DNA of 64,000 nucleotides from Pacificispira spongiicola (GTDB lineage Bacteria; Pseudomonadota; Alphaproteobacteria; UBA8366; Aestuariispiraceae): positions 868,001 to 932,000 of the forward strand of contig NZ_JABBNT010000001.1 in assembly GCF_012926505.1 (NCBI RefSeq). Reading direction: 5' to 3'. Within the stretch, counting starts at the first letter, position 1. Every line of letters starts with the position of its first letter. The notes beneath the pieces were generated by a model, which saw only the letters and a list, made by a program, of their open reading frames with translations, did not search any database and had not been told where the DNA came from. This document shows, piece after piece, positions 26,116-34,967 of the stretch. The position numbers were made by a program, and so were the translations under genes.

Positions 26116-27006
26116 ATGAACTGGGACGATGGACGACTGTTCCTCGCCGTGGTGCGCGCCGGTCAGATGCTGGGCGCGGCGAAGTCGCTGGGGATCAATC
26201 AGTCAACGCTCAGCCGCCGCATCGCCGCACTGGAACACTCCTTGGGAACGAGCCTGCTGGTCCGACGCACCAACGGCTGCGAGCCGACGGAAGACGGTGA
26301 GATCCTGGCCGCGTCCCTGGAACGGGCGGAGGCGGAATTCCTTCAGGCAAGCTCCCTCCTCGACCGGCCGGGTCCGGAAATTTCCGGCACGGTTCGCATC
26401 GGCGCGCCGGACGGGTTCGGCGTTTCCTTCCTGGCCCCACGACTGTCCCGGCTGGCGGACCGGCACCCGAACCTGACGCTGCAACTTGTCCCGGTGCCGC
26501 AGATGTTTTCCCTGTCGAAGCGGGAAGCGGATATCGCGGTGATGATCGGCCGCCCCGACCATGGACGGCTGGTCGCGCGGAAACTGACGGATTATACGTT
26601 GAGCCTCTATGCCGCGCGACGCTATGTGGAGGCCCATGGCCGTCCCGATACGCCGGACCAGCTACGCGGTCATCGGTTGATCGGCTATGTGGAGGATTTG
26701 ATCTTCACGCCGTCCCTGAATTACACGACGGCCTTCTGGTCCGGTTGGCGGTCGAGCATCGAAATCTCCAGCGCGACCGGACAGTTCGAGGCCGTGCGGT
26801 CCGGCGCCGGGATCGCGGTCCTGCACGACTATCTGGCGGCCGATCATCCTGACCTCGTCCCGGTCCTGCCCGAAATGTCCGTGAAGCGCGCTTATTGGAT
26901 CGTCTATCACGAAAGCCTGCGCGGCATCGCCCGGATCAAGACCGCGACATCCTTTCTGACCGAAGCGATTCAGGAAGAAGCAGACCGTTTCGTTCGCGGG
27001 CACTAA
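26116..27006 (+). CDS. LysR-family regulator, divergent from mmsA
   Basis: This 296-residue protein has an N-terminal LysR winged helix (LFLAVVRAGQMLGAAKSLGINQSTLSRRIAALEHSLGTSLLVRR) and a LysR substrate-binding domain (ISGTVRIGAPDGFGVSFLAPRLSRL, FEAVRSGAGIAVLHDYLA). It is probably the regulator of mmsA, transcribed in the opposite direction from a shared 102-bp spacer. The inducer is unknown; a semialdehyde precursor is possible. Confidence 0.92.
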   Translation: MNWDDGRLFLAVVRAGQMLGAAKSLGINQSTLSRRIAALEHSLGTSLLVRRTNGCEPTEDGEILAASLERAEAEFLQASSLLDRPGPEISGTVRIGAPDGFGVSFLAPRLSRLADRHPNLTLQLVPVPQMFSLSKREADIAVMIGRPDHGRLVARKLTDYTLSLYAARRYVEAHGRPDTPDQLRGHRLIGYVEDLIFTPSLNYTTAFWSGWRSSIEISSATGQFEAVRSGAGIAVLHDYLAADHPDLVPVLPEMSVKRAYWIVYHESLRGIARIKTATSFLTEAIQEEADRFVRGH

Positions 27007-27029
27007 AGACGAATAAACACGGAACGTCA

Positions 27030-27860
27030 TCAGTCCTTCATACCGCTGGCCCTATGCAGCATCCAGTCCACGACGAAGTTCACGGACACCGTCAACAGGG
27101 CGATCGCCGCCGCCGGGATCAGCGGCGTTATATCGCCGAAGGTGATCAAAGTGGCATTATCGCGCACCATCGAGCCCCAATCCGCCATCGGCGGCTGAAT
27201 GCCGAGCCCCAGGAAACTGAGGGCCGAAATCGCCAGGAAGACGAAACAGAACCGCAAGCCGAATTCGGCGATCAACGGCGCGGTAATGTTCGGCAGGACT
27301 TCCCGTATCATGATCCAAGCCAGGCCCTCGCCGCGCAATCGCGCGACCTCGACATACTCCATGACCGCCACGCCGGACGCGGTCGCCCGGACCAGACGGA
27401 AGACGCGGGTCGAATCCACCGCGGCGATGATCAGGATCAGCGCCGGTATCGACGTTCCGAACAGCGACAGCAGGAACAGTTTGAAGATCAATTGCGGCAC
27501 CGACATCATCATGTCGACGATGCGCGCAAGCATCTGATCGATCCACCCGCCGGTCACTGCCGCCAACAGGCCCAGCCACATGCCGATCAGGAAGGTGATC
27601 ATGGTGGCGGTGAAGGCGATCCCCAACGTGTTGCGGCCGCCATACAGGATCCGGGTCAGCATATCCCTGCCGAGGTTGTCCGTTCCCAATACATGGAGCG
27701 CCGACCAAGGCATATAGGCGCCGCCGACAACCTCGCTTTCCCGGAATGGGGCAATCCAGGGCGTGGCGACCGCTAAAAGGGCATAGACGCTAACGACAAC
27801 AAGGCCGAACAACGCCGTCTTCGGAATTTTGGCGCGGAACAGGGTCGAAATCATCGTCAC
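27030..27860 (-). CDS. Peptide/nickel-type ABC permease (DppC-like)
   Basis: This 276-residue inner-membrane permease has an N-terminal span (LFGLVVVSVYALLAVATPWIAP), the HVLGTDNLGRDMLTRILYG segment and the EAA-loop region EVARLRGEGLAWIMIREVLPN. It pairs with the DppB-like permease it overlaps by 4 bp. It is the last gene of the operon; the next gene is a convergent LysR gene, so no DppD/DppF ATPases follow. Confidence 0.92.
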   Translation of the reverse strand: MTMISTLFRAKIPKTALFGLVVVSVYALLAVATPWIAPFRESEVVGGAYMPWSALHVLGTDNLGRDMLTRILYGGRNTLGIAFTATMITFLIGMWLGLLAAVTGGWIDQMLARIVDMMMSVPQLIFKLFLLSLFGTSIPALILIIAAVDSTRVFRLVRATASGVAVMEYVEVARLRGEGLAWIMIREVLPNITAPLIAEFGLRFCFVFLAISALSFLGLGIQPPMADWGSMVRDNATLITFGDITPLIPAAAIALLTVSVNFVVDWMLHRASGMKD

Positions 27861-28813
27861 CTCGGATGCAGGAGGCGCGGGTTGGACACGATGGCGACGA
27901 CATCCGCGGTGAGGTTGAGCAGGATGTAGGCTGCGGCGAAGATCAGGCAGGACGCCTGAACCACCGGCAGATCGCGACTGGCGACGCTGTCGACGAGCAG
28001 TTGACCGAGCCCCGGATAGACGAAGACGACCTCCACCACCACGACCCCGGTGATCAGATAGGCGAGGTTCAACGCCACGACGGTCACGATCGGCGCCACT
28101 GCGTTCGGCAAGGCATGCCGAAAGATGACGCGGGCGTTGCTCATCCCTTTAAGCCGGGCCATTTCGATATAGGGCGCGGCCAGCAGATTGATGATCGCCG
28201 CCCGCGTCATCCGCATCATATGCGCGACGACGACCAGCACGAGACTGAACGCGGGCAAAATCGTGCGCAGCAGGCGTTCCCCCATTCCCATATCCGGCGC
28301 GATGCTGGATAAGGATGGAAAGACCGCGAGTTTTACCGAAAAGATGAAAATCAGGACATAGCCGATAAAGAATTCGGGCAGCGCCACCGACGTCAGGGTG
28401 CCGACCGTGACGGCCCGATCGAAGGTGCTGTAACGCCAGAGCGCCGCCGCCATCCCCAGGACAAGGGCGACCGGCACCGAAATCGCCGCCGCCGTCACGG
28501 CCAGGAACAGCGTGTTGGAAAATCGCGGTACGATCAGGACGGAGATATCCCGACCCGTCGCAACCGACCGCCCTAGATCGCCCTGAACCACGTGAATCAG
28601 CCAATCCCCGTATCGAACCAGGGCGGGGCGATCGAGGTTCATTTCCTTCCGCAAGGCCGCAACCGTCTCCGGCTCCGCCGACTGGCCGAGGATCGCCTCC
28701 GCCGCATCGCCGGGCAGTGCCTCCACCGCGAAGAAGATGCCGAACGACACGATCAGGAGGCCGATAAGACCCAGACCGAGCCGCATCGCGACGAGCTTCA
28801 GGATCGACTTCAT
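27857..28813 (-). CDS. Peptide/nickel-type ABC permease (DppB-like)
   Basis: This permease of about 318 residues begins MKSILKLVAMRLGLGLIGLL. It carries the DppB motifs EALPGDAAEAILGQSA, LVRYGDWLIHVVQGDLGRSV and the EAA loop MARLKGMSNARVIFRHALPNA. The ATG at 28813 has AGGA seven bases upstream. Together with the DppC-like protein it forms the channel for the binding protein encoded upstream. Confidence 0.92.
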   Translation of the reverse strand: MKSILKLVAMRLGLGLIGLLIVSFGIFFAVEALPGDAAEAILGQSAEPETVAALRKEMNLDRPALVRYGDWLIHVVQGDLGRSVATGRDISVLIVPRFSNTLFLAVTAAAISVPVALVLGMAAALWRYSTFDRAVTVGTLTSVALPEFFIGYVLIFIFSVKLAVFPSLSSIAPDMGMGERLLRTILPAFSLVLVVVAHMMRMTRAAIINLLAAPYIEMARLKGMSNARVIFRHALPNAVAPIVTVVALNLAYLITGVVVVEVVFVYPGLGQLLVDSVASRDLPVVQASCLIFAAAYILLNLTADVVAIVSNPRLLHPR

Positions 28814-28841
28814 CCGCCGGTCCTTCGGCAAGGGACTCGCA

Positions 28842-28871
28842 CGGCGGGCATGCGGAACCGCAAACCCGTCG
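28842..28871 (-). promoter_or_regulatory. Intercistronic stem-loop after the peptide-type binding protein
   Basis: CGGCGGG (28842-28848) pairs with CCCGTCG (28865-28871) with one G-U wobble, enclosing a second small stem, TGCGG/CCGCA (28851-28862). It lies between the binding-protein stop and the DppB-like start. Confidence 0.5.
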
Positions 28872-28898
28872 CGATTGTCGCCGATACCGGCATACCGA

Positions 28899-30431
28899 TC
28901 AGGTCTTCCACCAGCGTTCGACGAAGCGCAGTCCGTCGAGATCGAAATTGCTGCCCACCGTTTCGGGCGCGCCCACGGTATCGCGGCGAGCCGAGATGTA
29001 GTTTGCGAACATGGGGATCACGACGCCGCCATCGTCCCGCACGATCGCCTGCATTTCGTGATACATCTCGGTGCGCTTCGTTTGGTCCAATTCCGCGCGC
29101 GCGGCACTCAGTAGCTGGTTGAAGCGTTCGTTCCCCCAGAAACTGTCGTTGAACTTCGCGTCCGCCGCATAGGCCGTGGTGAACATCCAATCCGCGGTCG
29201 GACGACCGCTCCAATATACCGCCGTCCACGGTTTCTGCATCCAGACATTCTTCCAGTATCCGTCGTTCGGTTCCCGCACCACGCCGATATCGATACCGCA
29301 GGCCGCCGCACTTTCCCGATACAGCGTCGCGGCATCGACCGCGCCGGTAAAGGCGGCATCGGCGGCATGCAGTTCAACGGAAACGCTGTCCAAACCGGCC
29401 TGTTGCAGGTGATATTTCGCCCGATCCGGGTCGTATTCACGTTGTTCCAGATCATGATTGAAAAAGACGTTCGATCGCGAAATAGGATGATCGTTCCCGA
29501 CCGTCCCATAGCCGCTGAGAATCTTATCGACCAGCTCCTGCCGGTTAATCCCATATTTCAGGGCCTGCCGCACATTGACGTCGTTGAACGGCGCCTGACG
29601 CGTATCCATGGCGAAGGTGAAATGCTGGGTTCCCGCCGTTTCCATCAGCGTCACACCGGGCGACCGGGCGACAAGCCCGCCGGTCTTCGGATCGATCTTG
29701 TCGGCGATATCGACCTCGCCGGTGGTCAGCGCCGTGACCCGGGCCGTCGCGTCCAGGACCGTCAGCAGCTCGATTTCATCGAAAAACGCCGCATCGGATT
29801 TCCAATAGTCCGGATTTCGGACCAACTCCGTCCTTACGCCGGGTTCAAAGGCCTTGATCTTATAGCCGCCGGTCCCGACACCCTGGGAAAAATCGATTTT
29901 CCCATCTTCCGCCGGGAAGACCGAAAAGTGGTAGTCGGCAAAAAGATACGGGAAATCGGCATTGCCCGACTCCAGTTCGAAGACGACCCAATCGCCGTCC
30001 GCCCGAAGATCCACGACCGGCGCGACCAGCGACTTCACCGCCGATTTGCTGTCCTCTCCACGGTGATAGTTGATGGACGCAATCACATCGTCGACACTCA
30101 GCGACTTCCCGTTATGGAAGGTAACACCCTTCCGCAAACGGAAACGCCATGTTTTGGCATCTTCGCTGGCCTCGTAATTTTCCGCCAATTCGCCGCGCAA
30201 CGACCCGTCCGGCGCGATTTCCGTCAGCATGTTGTTGCGCCCGTAGGTCTGCGCCTGGATGTAATTGTTGGCGTAGGTAGCGGGGTCGTAGCTGTCGGAC
30301 GTGCCGCCATGCCCCATCGCGACGCGGACATGGCCGCCGGCATTCGGCGTGGCCTTGGCGGCAGTCGGTAGCACGGGCAAAAGGCCGAGCGCGGCAGCGC
30401 CCTGTAAAAGAGTACGGCGGTTCATTTGCAT
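28899..30431 (-). CDS. Extracellular solute-binding protein, family 5 (DppA-like)
   Basis: This 510-residue protein has an export signal with a twin arginine (MNRRTLLQGAAALGLLPVLP). The family 5 fold follows: TYANNYIQAQTYGRN, WRFRLRKGVTFHNGKSLSVDDVIASI, APFNDVNVRQALKYGINRQELV and a C-terminal SNFDLDGLRFVERWWKT. Family 5 proteins bind peptides, nickel, opines or oligosaccharides. The neighbouring sulfatase and aldolase-family genes suggest a sulfated or carbohydrate-like ligand, but this is inference. The ATG at 30431 has AGGGGAAA upstream. Confidence 0.92.
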   Translation of the reverse strand: MQMNRRTLLQGAAALGLLPVLPTAAKATPNAGGHVRVAMGHGGTSDSYDPATYANNYIQAQTYGRNNMLTEIAPDGSLRGELAENYEASEDAKTWRFRLRKGVTFHNGKSLSVDDVIASINYHRGEDSKSAVKSLVAPVVDLRADGDWVVFELESGNADFPYLFADYHFSVFPAEDGKIDFSQGVGTGGYKIKAFEPGVRTELVRNPDYWKSDAAFFDEIELLTVLDATARVTALTTGEVDIADKIDPKTGGLVARSPGVTLMETAGTQHFTFAMDTRQAPFNDVNVRQALKYGINRQELVDKILSGYGTVGNDHPISRSNVFFNHDLEQREYDPDRAKYHLQQAGLDSVSVELHAADAAFTGAVDAATLYRESAAACGIDIGVVREPNDGYWKNVWMQKPWTAVYWSGRPTADWMFTTAYAADAKFNDSFWGNERFNQLLSAARAELDQTKRTEMYHEMQAIVRDDGGVVIPMFANYISARRDTVGAPETVGSNFDLDGLRFVERWWKT

Positions 30432-30480
30432 CAGATTTCCCCTGTTCTGAGTGATCGTTTTTTGAAACACCTCTCACCCG

Positions 30481-31917
30481 TCACCCGATCGGCGCGGGCG
30501 TATGGTTGAAGGCGACGGAACGGCAGGCCTCAGGTCCGCCGAATTCCGCGATACGGCGCGATTGGTCCTCGAATGCGTCGGCATTCACCTGATCGGGATC
30601 GCAGATCGCCTTCAGCCGCATCAGGCCTTCGGCGCGTGCGGCAACATGGTCCGGCACCATGGACTCGCCGAGGTCGAGACATTCTTGGGAGTCGCTTGCA
30701 CGATCGAAAAGCTGCGGCGGCGCTCCGACATAATGGACGTATTTCCATCGGTCCCAGCGCACCATGTAGCTGGCGGTCGAAGAACCGCCGTCGTGATATT
30801 CGCTGAACACGGTCCGCCCGGGATCGTCCGGCATCGACGCCAGATGCCGCAGCGACTGTCCAGGCAAGTGTTCGCTGAATGCCTGCGCCCCGAATTGATC
30901 CGCCGCCGTCGCGGCAATATCGACAAGCGATACCGGGGTAGCGACCCGATGCCCAGCCGCGAAACCCGGTCCCGCAGCGATCATCGGGACCCCGACGGCC
31001 CCTTCGTACATGACGGATTTTGCCCAAAATCCATGGTCGCCGAGCATTTCCCCGTGATCGGAAGTGAAGACGACGCAGGTATCCTCCGCTTGGCCGGAGG
31101 CTTCCAGCGCAATCAAAACACGGCCGACGCAATCATCCATGAAGGATACCAACGCGTAGTAGGCGGCCCGTGCCGCCGCCGCGCGTTCCGGTGTGAAATA
31201 TCGGTCGTAATCGAAAAACCCTGCAATGTGCTTGAGTTCCGGATGCGTCGGCGCGTCCACGGCGTCACGGCCGATCGGCATGGGAATATGCGCGGGGTCA
31301 TATAGGTCCAGGAAGGGTTTCGGCGCCCGCAGCGGATAGTGCGGCGCGACGAAGGACACGAATGCCGCCCAAGGCGCGGTGTTCTTTGACCGGATCGCAA
31401 TCCAGTCCGACGCCTTCTCGGTGATCGCGGTGTCGAACCGGGTATAGTCGCTTTCCCCTTCGCCGACATCCGCCGCCAATTCGGCGGCTCCGCCGAAGAC
31501 CGGCGGGTCCTTGCGCAGAAGCCCCACGGTCCAGCCCCGCCCGTCGACAACATGCATCGGCAGGAATTCCTCGACGAAGCCGTTATCGTCCGCCGAAGAT
31601 CGGAAATGCAGCTTCCCAAACGACCGGACGCTGACGCCCTGATCGCGCACGGCATGCATCCAACCGGCCGGGTCACCGTAATAAGGGGCGGCACTGTCCC
31701 AATGCCCCGTGTGGTGCACGTATCGGCCGGTGGCGAGCGCCGCGCGCGCCGAAACGCAGATCGGCGACGGCGTATAGGCGCGTTCGAACACAGTGCCGCG
31801 CGCCGCAAGCGCGTCCAAGTTGGGCGTCCTGACGAGGGCGTTGTTCATGCAGCCCAGAACGTCCCGCCGCAATTCGTCCGCAACGATGACCAGGAGGTTG
31901 CGCGCCTTGGCGGTCAT
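30481..31917 (-). CDS. Sulfatase (alkaline phosphatase superfamily)
   Basis: This 478-residue sulfatase-fold protein has metal ligands in NLLVIVADELRRD and VVFTSDHGEMLGDHG. The maturation site reads SPICVSARAALATGR, that is C-V-S-A-R with Ser where most type I sulfatases have Pro (CxPxR). The Cys would become formylglycine. No signal peptide is visible, so it is probably cytoplasmic and acts after import by the ABC system encoded downstream. It may cleave a sulfate ester or a phosphonate/phosphate monoester. It overlaps the aldolase-family gene by 4 bp. Confidence 0.88.
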   Translation of the reverse strand: MTAKARNLLVIVADELRRDVLGCMNNALVRTPNLDALAARGTVFERAYTPSPICVSARAALATGRYVHHTGHWDSAAPYYGDPAGWMHAVRDQGVSVRSFGKLHFRSSADDNGFVEEFLPMHVVDGRGWTVGLLRKDPPVFGGAAELAADVGEGESDYTRFDTAITEKASDWIAIRSKNTAPWAAFVSFVAPHYPLRAPKPFLDLYDPAHIPMPIGRDAVDAPTHPELKHIAGFFDYDRYFTPERAAAARAAYYALVSFMDDCVGRVLIALEASGQAEDTCVVFTSDHGEMLGDHGFWAKSVMYEGAVGVPMIAAGPGFAAGHRVATPVSLVDIAATAADQFGAQAFSEHLPGQSLRHLASMPDDPGRTVFSEYHDGGSSTASYMVRWDRWKYVHYVGAPPQLFDRASDSQECLDLGESMVPDHVAARAEGLMRLKAICDPDQVNADAFEDQSRRIAEFGGPEACRSVAFNHTPAPIG

Positions 31918-32630
31918 GCGCGGTACTCCGGCTCTTGAAAGTCCAGAATATCCCGTATCGCCGCGAGATGCTTATCGGCAAAACCCGGATACTCCTCCCA
32001 CTGGCGGGCCGTTTTTTCCGCGACCGCGTCCGTGGCGACATTCAGGTCGGCGCCGGTGGACAGGGCGGTGATGTACGTTTCGGCGGCCCGTTCGAAATAA
32101 TAGATGTCGTCGAAACACTGAGCGACGCTCGCGCCGACGACGAGGATGCCATGCTGTCCCATGAGCAGGATCGACCGGTTGCCGAGGCATGTTGCAAGCC
32201 GCTCCGCCTCCACGCCCAACCCCATGCCGTCAAAGCCGTCGTCGATCGCGACGCGGTTGAAAAATCGCATTGTGTTCTGGTCGATCGGCTTCATCACCGG
32301 ATCTTTCAAAGACGCCAGGGCCGTCGCGTAACGGGAATGCAAATGCATGACGCATCGGGCACGCGGGATGTTTCGATGAAGCGCGCCATGGATGGCCATG
32401 GCAGTCGGATCGACGTCGCCTCCCGTCGCCGTTTCAACATCCGCGTCGAGCTCCAACAAATCGGATGCACGCATCAGCGACCAATGACGGCCATAGGGAT
32501 TCATCAGAAATCGCCGCCCGTCGTCCGATACGGCAAGGCTGTAGTGATTGGCGATACCTTCGTGCAGCCCAAGCCGCGCGGTGTATCGCAATGCTGCGGC
32601 AAGGTCGCGTCGTGCCTCAACGGTGTTCAT
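31914..32630 (-). CDS. Class II aldolase/adducin-family protein
   Basis: This protein of about 238 residues is related to fuculose-phosphate aldolase and ribulose-phosphate epimerase (AraD). The metal-binding HLHSRY and the later LLMGQHGILVVG histidines are visible, along with a GIANHYSLAV entry loop. Members cleave or epimerise sugar phosphates, or act as decarboxylases. It is the first gene of an operon with a sulfatase and a peptide-type importer, so it may process the carbon skeleton after desulfation. The ATG at 32630 was chosen over an upstream frame. Confidence 0.85.
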   Translation of the reverse strand: MNTVEARRDLAAALRYTARLGLHEGIANHYSLAVSDDGRRFLMNPYGRHWSLMRASDLLELDADVETATGGDVDPTAMAIHGALHRNIPRARCVMHLHSRYATALASLKDPVMKPIDQNTMRFFNRVAIDDGFDGMGLGVEAERLATCLGNRSILLMGQHGILVVGASVAQCFDDIYYFERAAETYITALSTGADLNVATDAVAEKTARQWEEYPGFADKHLAAIRDILDFQEPEYRA

Positions 32631-32735
32631 CTGTTTCTCGCTTCTACAAGGTCGCGGAATCACGATGTCACGTTGACGAAATCAGCAGAAATTAATAATT
32701 TTTATATCTAGCCATAATGAAAACGATGGTCTCTC

Positions 32736-33578
32736 ATGCAGCCGCTTCAATGGGTCCGCAGCTTCGAAGCCACCGCCCGGCACGGCAATTTCACCCGCGC
32801 CGCGCAGGAATTGGGCCTGACCCAAGCCGCCGTCAGTCAGCATGTGAAGGCGCTCGAAACGCGGCTTCGCGTGCAATTGTTCGAGCGCGGGGCGCGGGGC
32901 GTCGTTTTGACCGGCGCGGGCTCCGAACTCTATACCTCCGTCGCGGAAGGGATCGGCCGTATCGAAGCGGCATTGGGCAGGTTCGGCGTGACCGACGAAC
33001 ACCGCCTGCATGTGTTGAGCAATGCCAGCTTGTCGTCGGGCTGGCTGACCACCGCTCTGCCCGGTTTCCTGTTCCAGCATCCGGATCTCGACCTGCGGCT
33101 TTCGACCGCCCTGTGGCAAACCGACGCCATCGGAGTCCGGGCAGATATCTCGCTTTTTCTGGGACCCGCGACCCAGCCCGGCGCGGTGCCGATTCCGGGG
33201 GGTGACATGGTCGTAGTGGGACCTGTGGAGGGCGGAAAGGCCGAAACCTTGATCCGCCTGACGGGTTTCGAGGATTCCTTCGAAGCCTTTCGCCGGTCGC
33301 ATCATCAGGACGTGCAAGGGCACCTACGGTCTATCGAATGCGACAGTTTTCAGGCCGCCCTGACGATGGCGCAATCGGGCGTCGGGGTTACCTTCGCACC
33401 GCGCCTCCTAGCCGTCGCCGCGATCCGGAACGGAAGATTGCGCGATCTCGGGCCCTGTACCTTCCACCCACCGACCGGATACTGGTCGCGGATCGCCAAT
33501 GCCCATTCGCAAGCCGCCCACGACTTTCAGGATTGGATACGTACCGCCGCCCGGCGCTGGTTAGTCGATAGCGATTGA
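32736..33578 (+). CDS. LysR-family regulator (GcvA-like)
   Basis: This 280-residue protein has a GcvA-type N-terminal winged helix (RSFEATARHGNFTRAAQELGLTQAAVSQHVKALETRLRVQLFERG) and a substrate-binding domain (HRLHVLSNASLSSGWLTTALPGF, QAALTMAQSGVGVTFAPRLL). It is transcribed away from the aldolase-sulfatase-importer operon across a spacer of about 105 bp and is most likely its regulator. The inducer is unknown. Confidence 0.92.
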   Translation: MQPLQWVRSFEATARHGNFTRAAQELGLTQAAVSQHVKALETRLRVQLFERGARGVVLTGAGSELYTSVAEGIGRIEAALGRFGVTDEHRLHVLSNASLSSGWLTTALPGFLFQHPDLDLRLSTALWQTDAIGVRADISLFLGPATQPGAVPIPGGDMVVVGPVEGGKAETLIRLTGFEDSFEAFRRSHHQDVQGHLRSIECDSFQAALTMAQSGVGVTFAPRLLAVAAIRNGRLRDLGPCTFHPPTGYWSRIANAHSQAAHDFQDWIRTAARRWLVDSD

Positions 33579-33953
33579 ACAACCGGCATCGACACGGGCA
33601 TTGACTTGCGGGAAGCCACCCTGTCGTCCCCCTTCGCGCCGATGTGACGGAGGGCTAGCGATCCGCAGGTAAGGCTTCCGCCCCGCCATCGTTAGACCGG
33701 TCCCCTATAGAACATCATAAATGCCGCGGCGTTCGTTTCATCGAGCCCGAAAGACCGCCATGCATCCTTAGAGCCGTGGCATTTGTCGCCATTTACCACA
33801 TCGTCGGACAGACGGCTGAGTCGACTCAGAAATCGGCCCAAAATGGTTCCACTTTGGGCTGTGATTTTAAAAAGTAATATGATATGACTTTTGTGTATAA
33901 GGTTGGACCGCCACATCGAAACTAGGTCCGCCACAGACTAGGGAGGTACAATC
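33579..33953. promoter_or_regulatory. Regulatory region upstream of the YtfQ-like operon
   Basis: This 375-bp non-coding stretch has a perfect 14-bp palindrome at 33816-33829 (CTGAGTC-GACTCAG). An inverted repeat follows, GCCCAAA (33836-33842) and TTTGGGC (33853-33859), then an AT-rich patch at 33863-33900 that could hold a promoter. Two copies of GG(A/T)CCGCCACA start at 33905 and 33925, 20 bp apart. A GGGAGG ribosome site ends the region. No coding sequence is supported. Confidence 0.55.
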
Positions 33954-34865
33954 ATGTTAAAGAACGCCTTGGCTGGCGCGGCTTTTGCTGTGTCGGCTCT
34001 CGTTTGCTCCACCGCCTTTGCCCAGACCATTGGCTTTTCGCAGGTCGGTTCCGAGGGGGACTGGCGCCCGGCTTTCTCCGCCAACATGCAGGAATCTGCG
34101 AAGGACTACGGCATCGATCTCAAATTCGCCAATGCGCAGGGTAAGCAGGAAGAACAGCTTCGCGCCGTTCGCGCCTTCATCGCCCAAGGGGTGGACGCCA
34201 TCATCATCGCGCCTGTCGTCGTCACCGGGTGGGATCAGGTTCTGCAGGAAGCCAAGGAAGCGGAAATCCCGATCTTCCTTGTCGATCGCGATGTCGAAGT
34301 GAAAGACCCGTCGCTGTACGTGACCCGCATTTCCGCCGACTTCAATCTGGAAGGCAAACTGGCCGGTGCATGGCTGGCGGCGGAAAGCAAAGGCACCTGC
34401 AAGATCGTCGAACTTCAGGGCACCACGGGGTCCGCACCGGCGATCGAACGCAAGAAAGGCTTCGAAGCGGTCATCGGCCAATTCCCGGCCATGGAAATCG
34501 TCGCAACGCAGAGCGGCGACTTCACGACCGAGGGCGGCAAGAAGGTCATGGAAGCCTTCATCAAGTCGACCAACAATCTGGACGGTATCTGCGCGTCCTT
34601 CGCCCATAACGACAACATGCAACTGGGCGCGATCCAGGCCATGAAGGAAGCCGGGCTGAAGCCGGGCAAGGATGTCCTGATGGTCTCCGTCGACTATGTC
34701 CCGGCCATCGTCGAGGCTCTCAAGGCGGGTGAAGCCAACGCATCCGTCGAACTGCGCTCCGCCGTGGGCAAGTTCATCTATCCGGTAATCCTCGATTACC
34801 TCAAGAGCCCGCAAGAACTGCCGAAATGGATTGTCATCCCGTCCGATCTGCACACCGCAAACTGA
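33954..34865 (+). CDS. ytfQ: Galactofuranose-type sugar-binding protein (YtfQ-like)
   Basis: This 303-residue protein starts with a Sec signal (AGAAFAVSALVCSTAFA) and then follows YtfQ closely: TIGFSQVGSEGDWRPAFSAN, GVDAIIIAPVVVTGWDQVLQEAK and FLVDRDVEV. E. coli YtfQ binds galactofuranose and also related furanoses. It heads a full YtfQ-YtfR-YtfT-YjfF importer operon, followed by a GntR regulator. A strong stem-loop lies after the stop. Confidence 0.93.
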   Translation: MLKNALAGAAFAVSALVCSTAFAQTIGFSQVGSEGDWRPAFSANMQESAKDYGIDLKFANAQGKQEEQLRAVRAFIAQGVDAIIIAPVVVTGWDQVLQEAKEAEIPIFLVDRDVEVKDPSLYVTRISADFNLEGKLAGAWLAAESKGTCKIVELQGTTGSAPAIERKKGFEAVIGQFPAMEIVATQSGDFTTEGGKKVMEAFIKSTNNLDGICASFAHNDNMQLGAIQAMKEAGLKPGKDVLMVSVDYVPAIVEALKAGEANASVELRSAVGKFIYPVILDYLKSPQELPKWIVIPSDLHTAN

Positions 34866-34887
34866 TCGGCGGCACGGTCCGCGCCGC

Positions 34888-34925
34888 GCGCGGGGTGGTT
34901 TCGGCAATAGCCGACCATCCCGCGC
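34888..34925 (+). promoter_or_regulatory. Intercistronic stem-loop after ytfQ-like gene
   Basis: GCGCGGG (34888-34894) pairs with CCCGCGC (34919-34925). Inside it TGGT pairs with ACCA and CGGC with GCCG, with a G-U pair and a 2-nt bulge. It lies 23 nt after the stop of the binding-protein gene and probably protects its mRNA from 3' decay. Confidence 0.65.
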
Positions 34926-34967
34926 CGGGCGCCACGGTTCTACCTTAACGTTACATCGGCGGATACC

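Noticed and set aside
33692-33934. 80-codon minus-strand frame upstream of ytfQ
   Set aside because: It overlaps the palindromes and promoter-like region, lacks a ribosome site and resembles no family.
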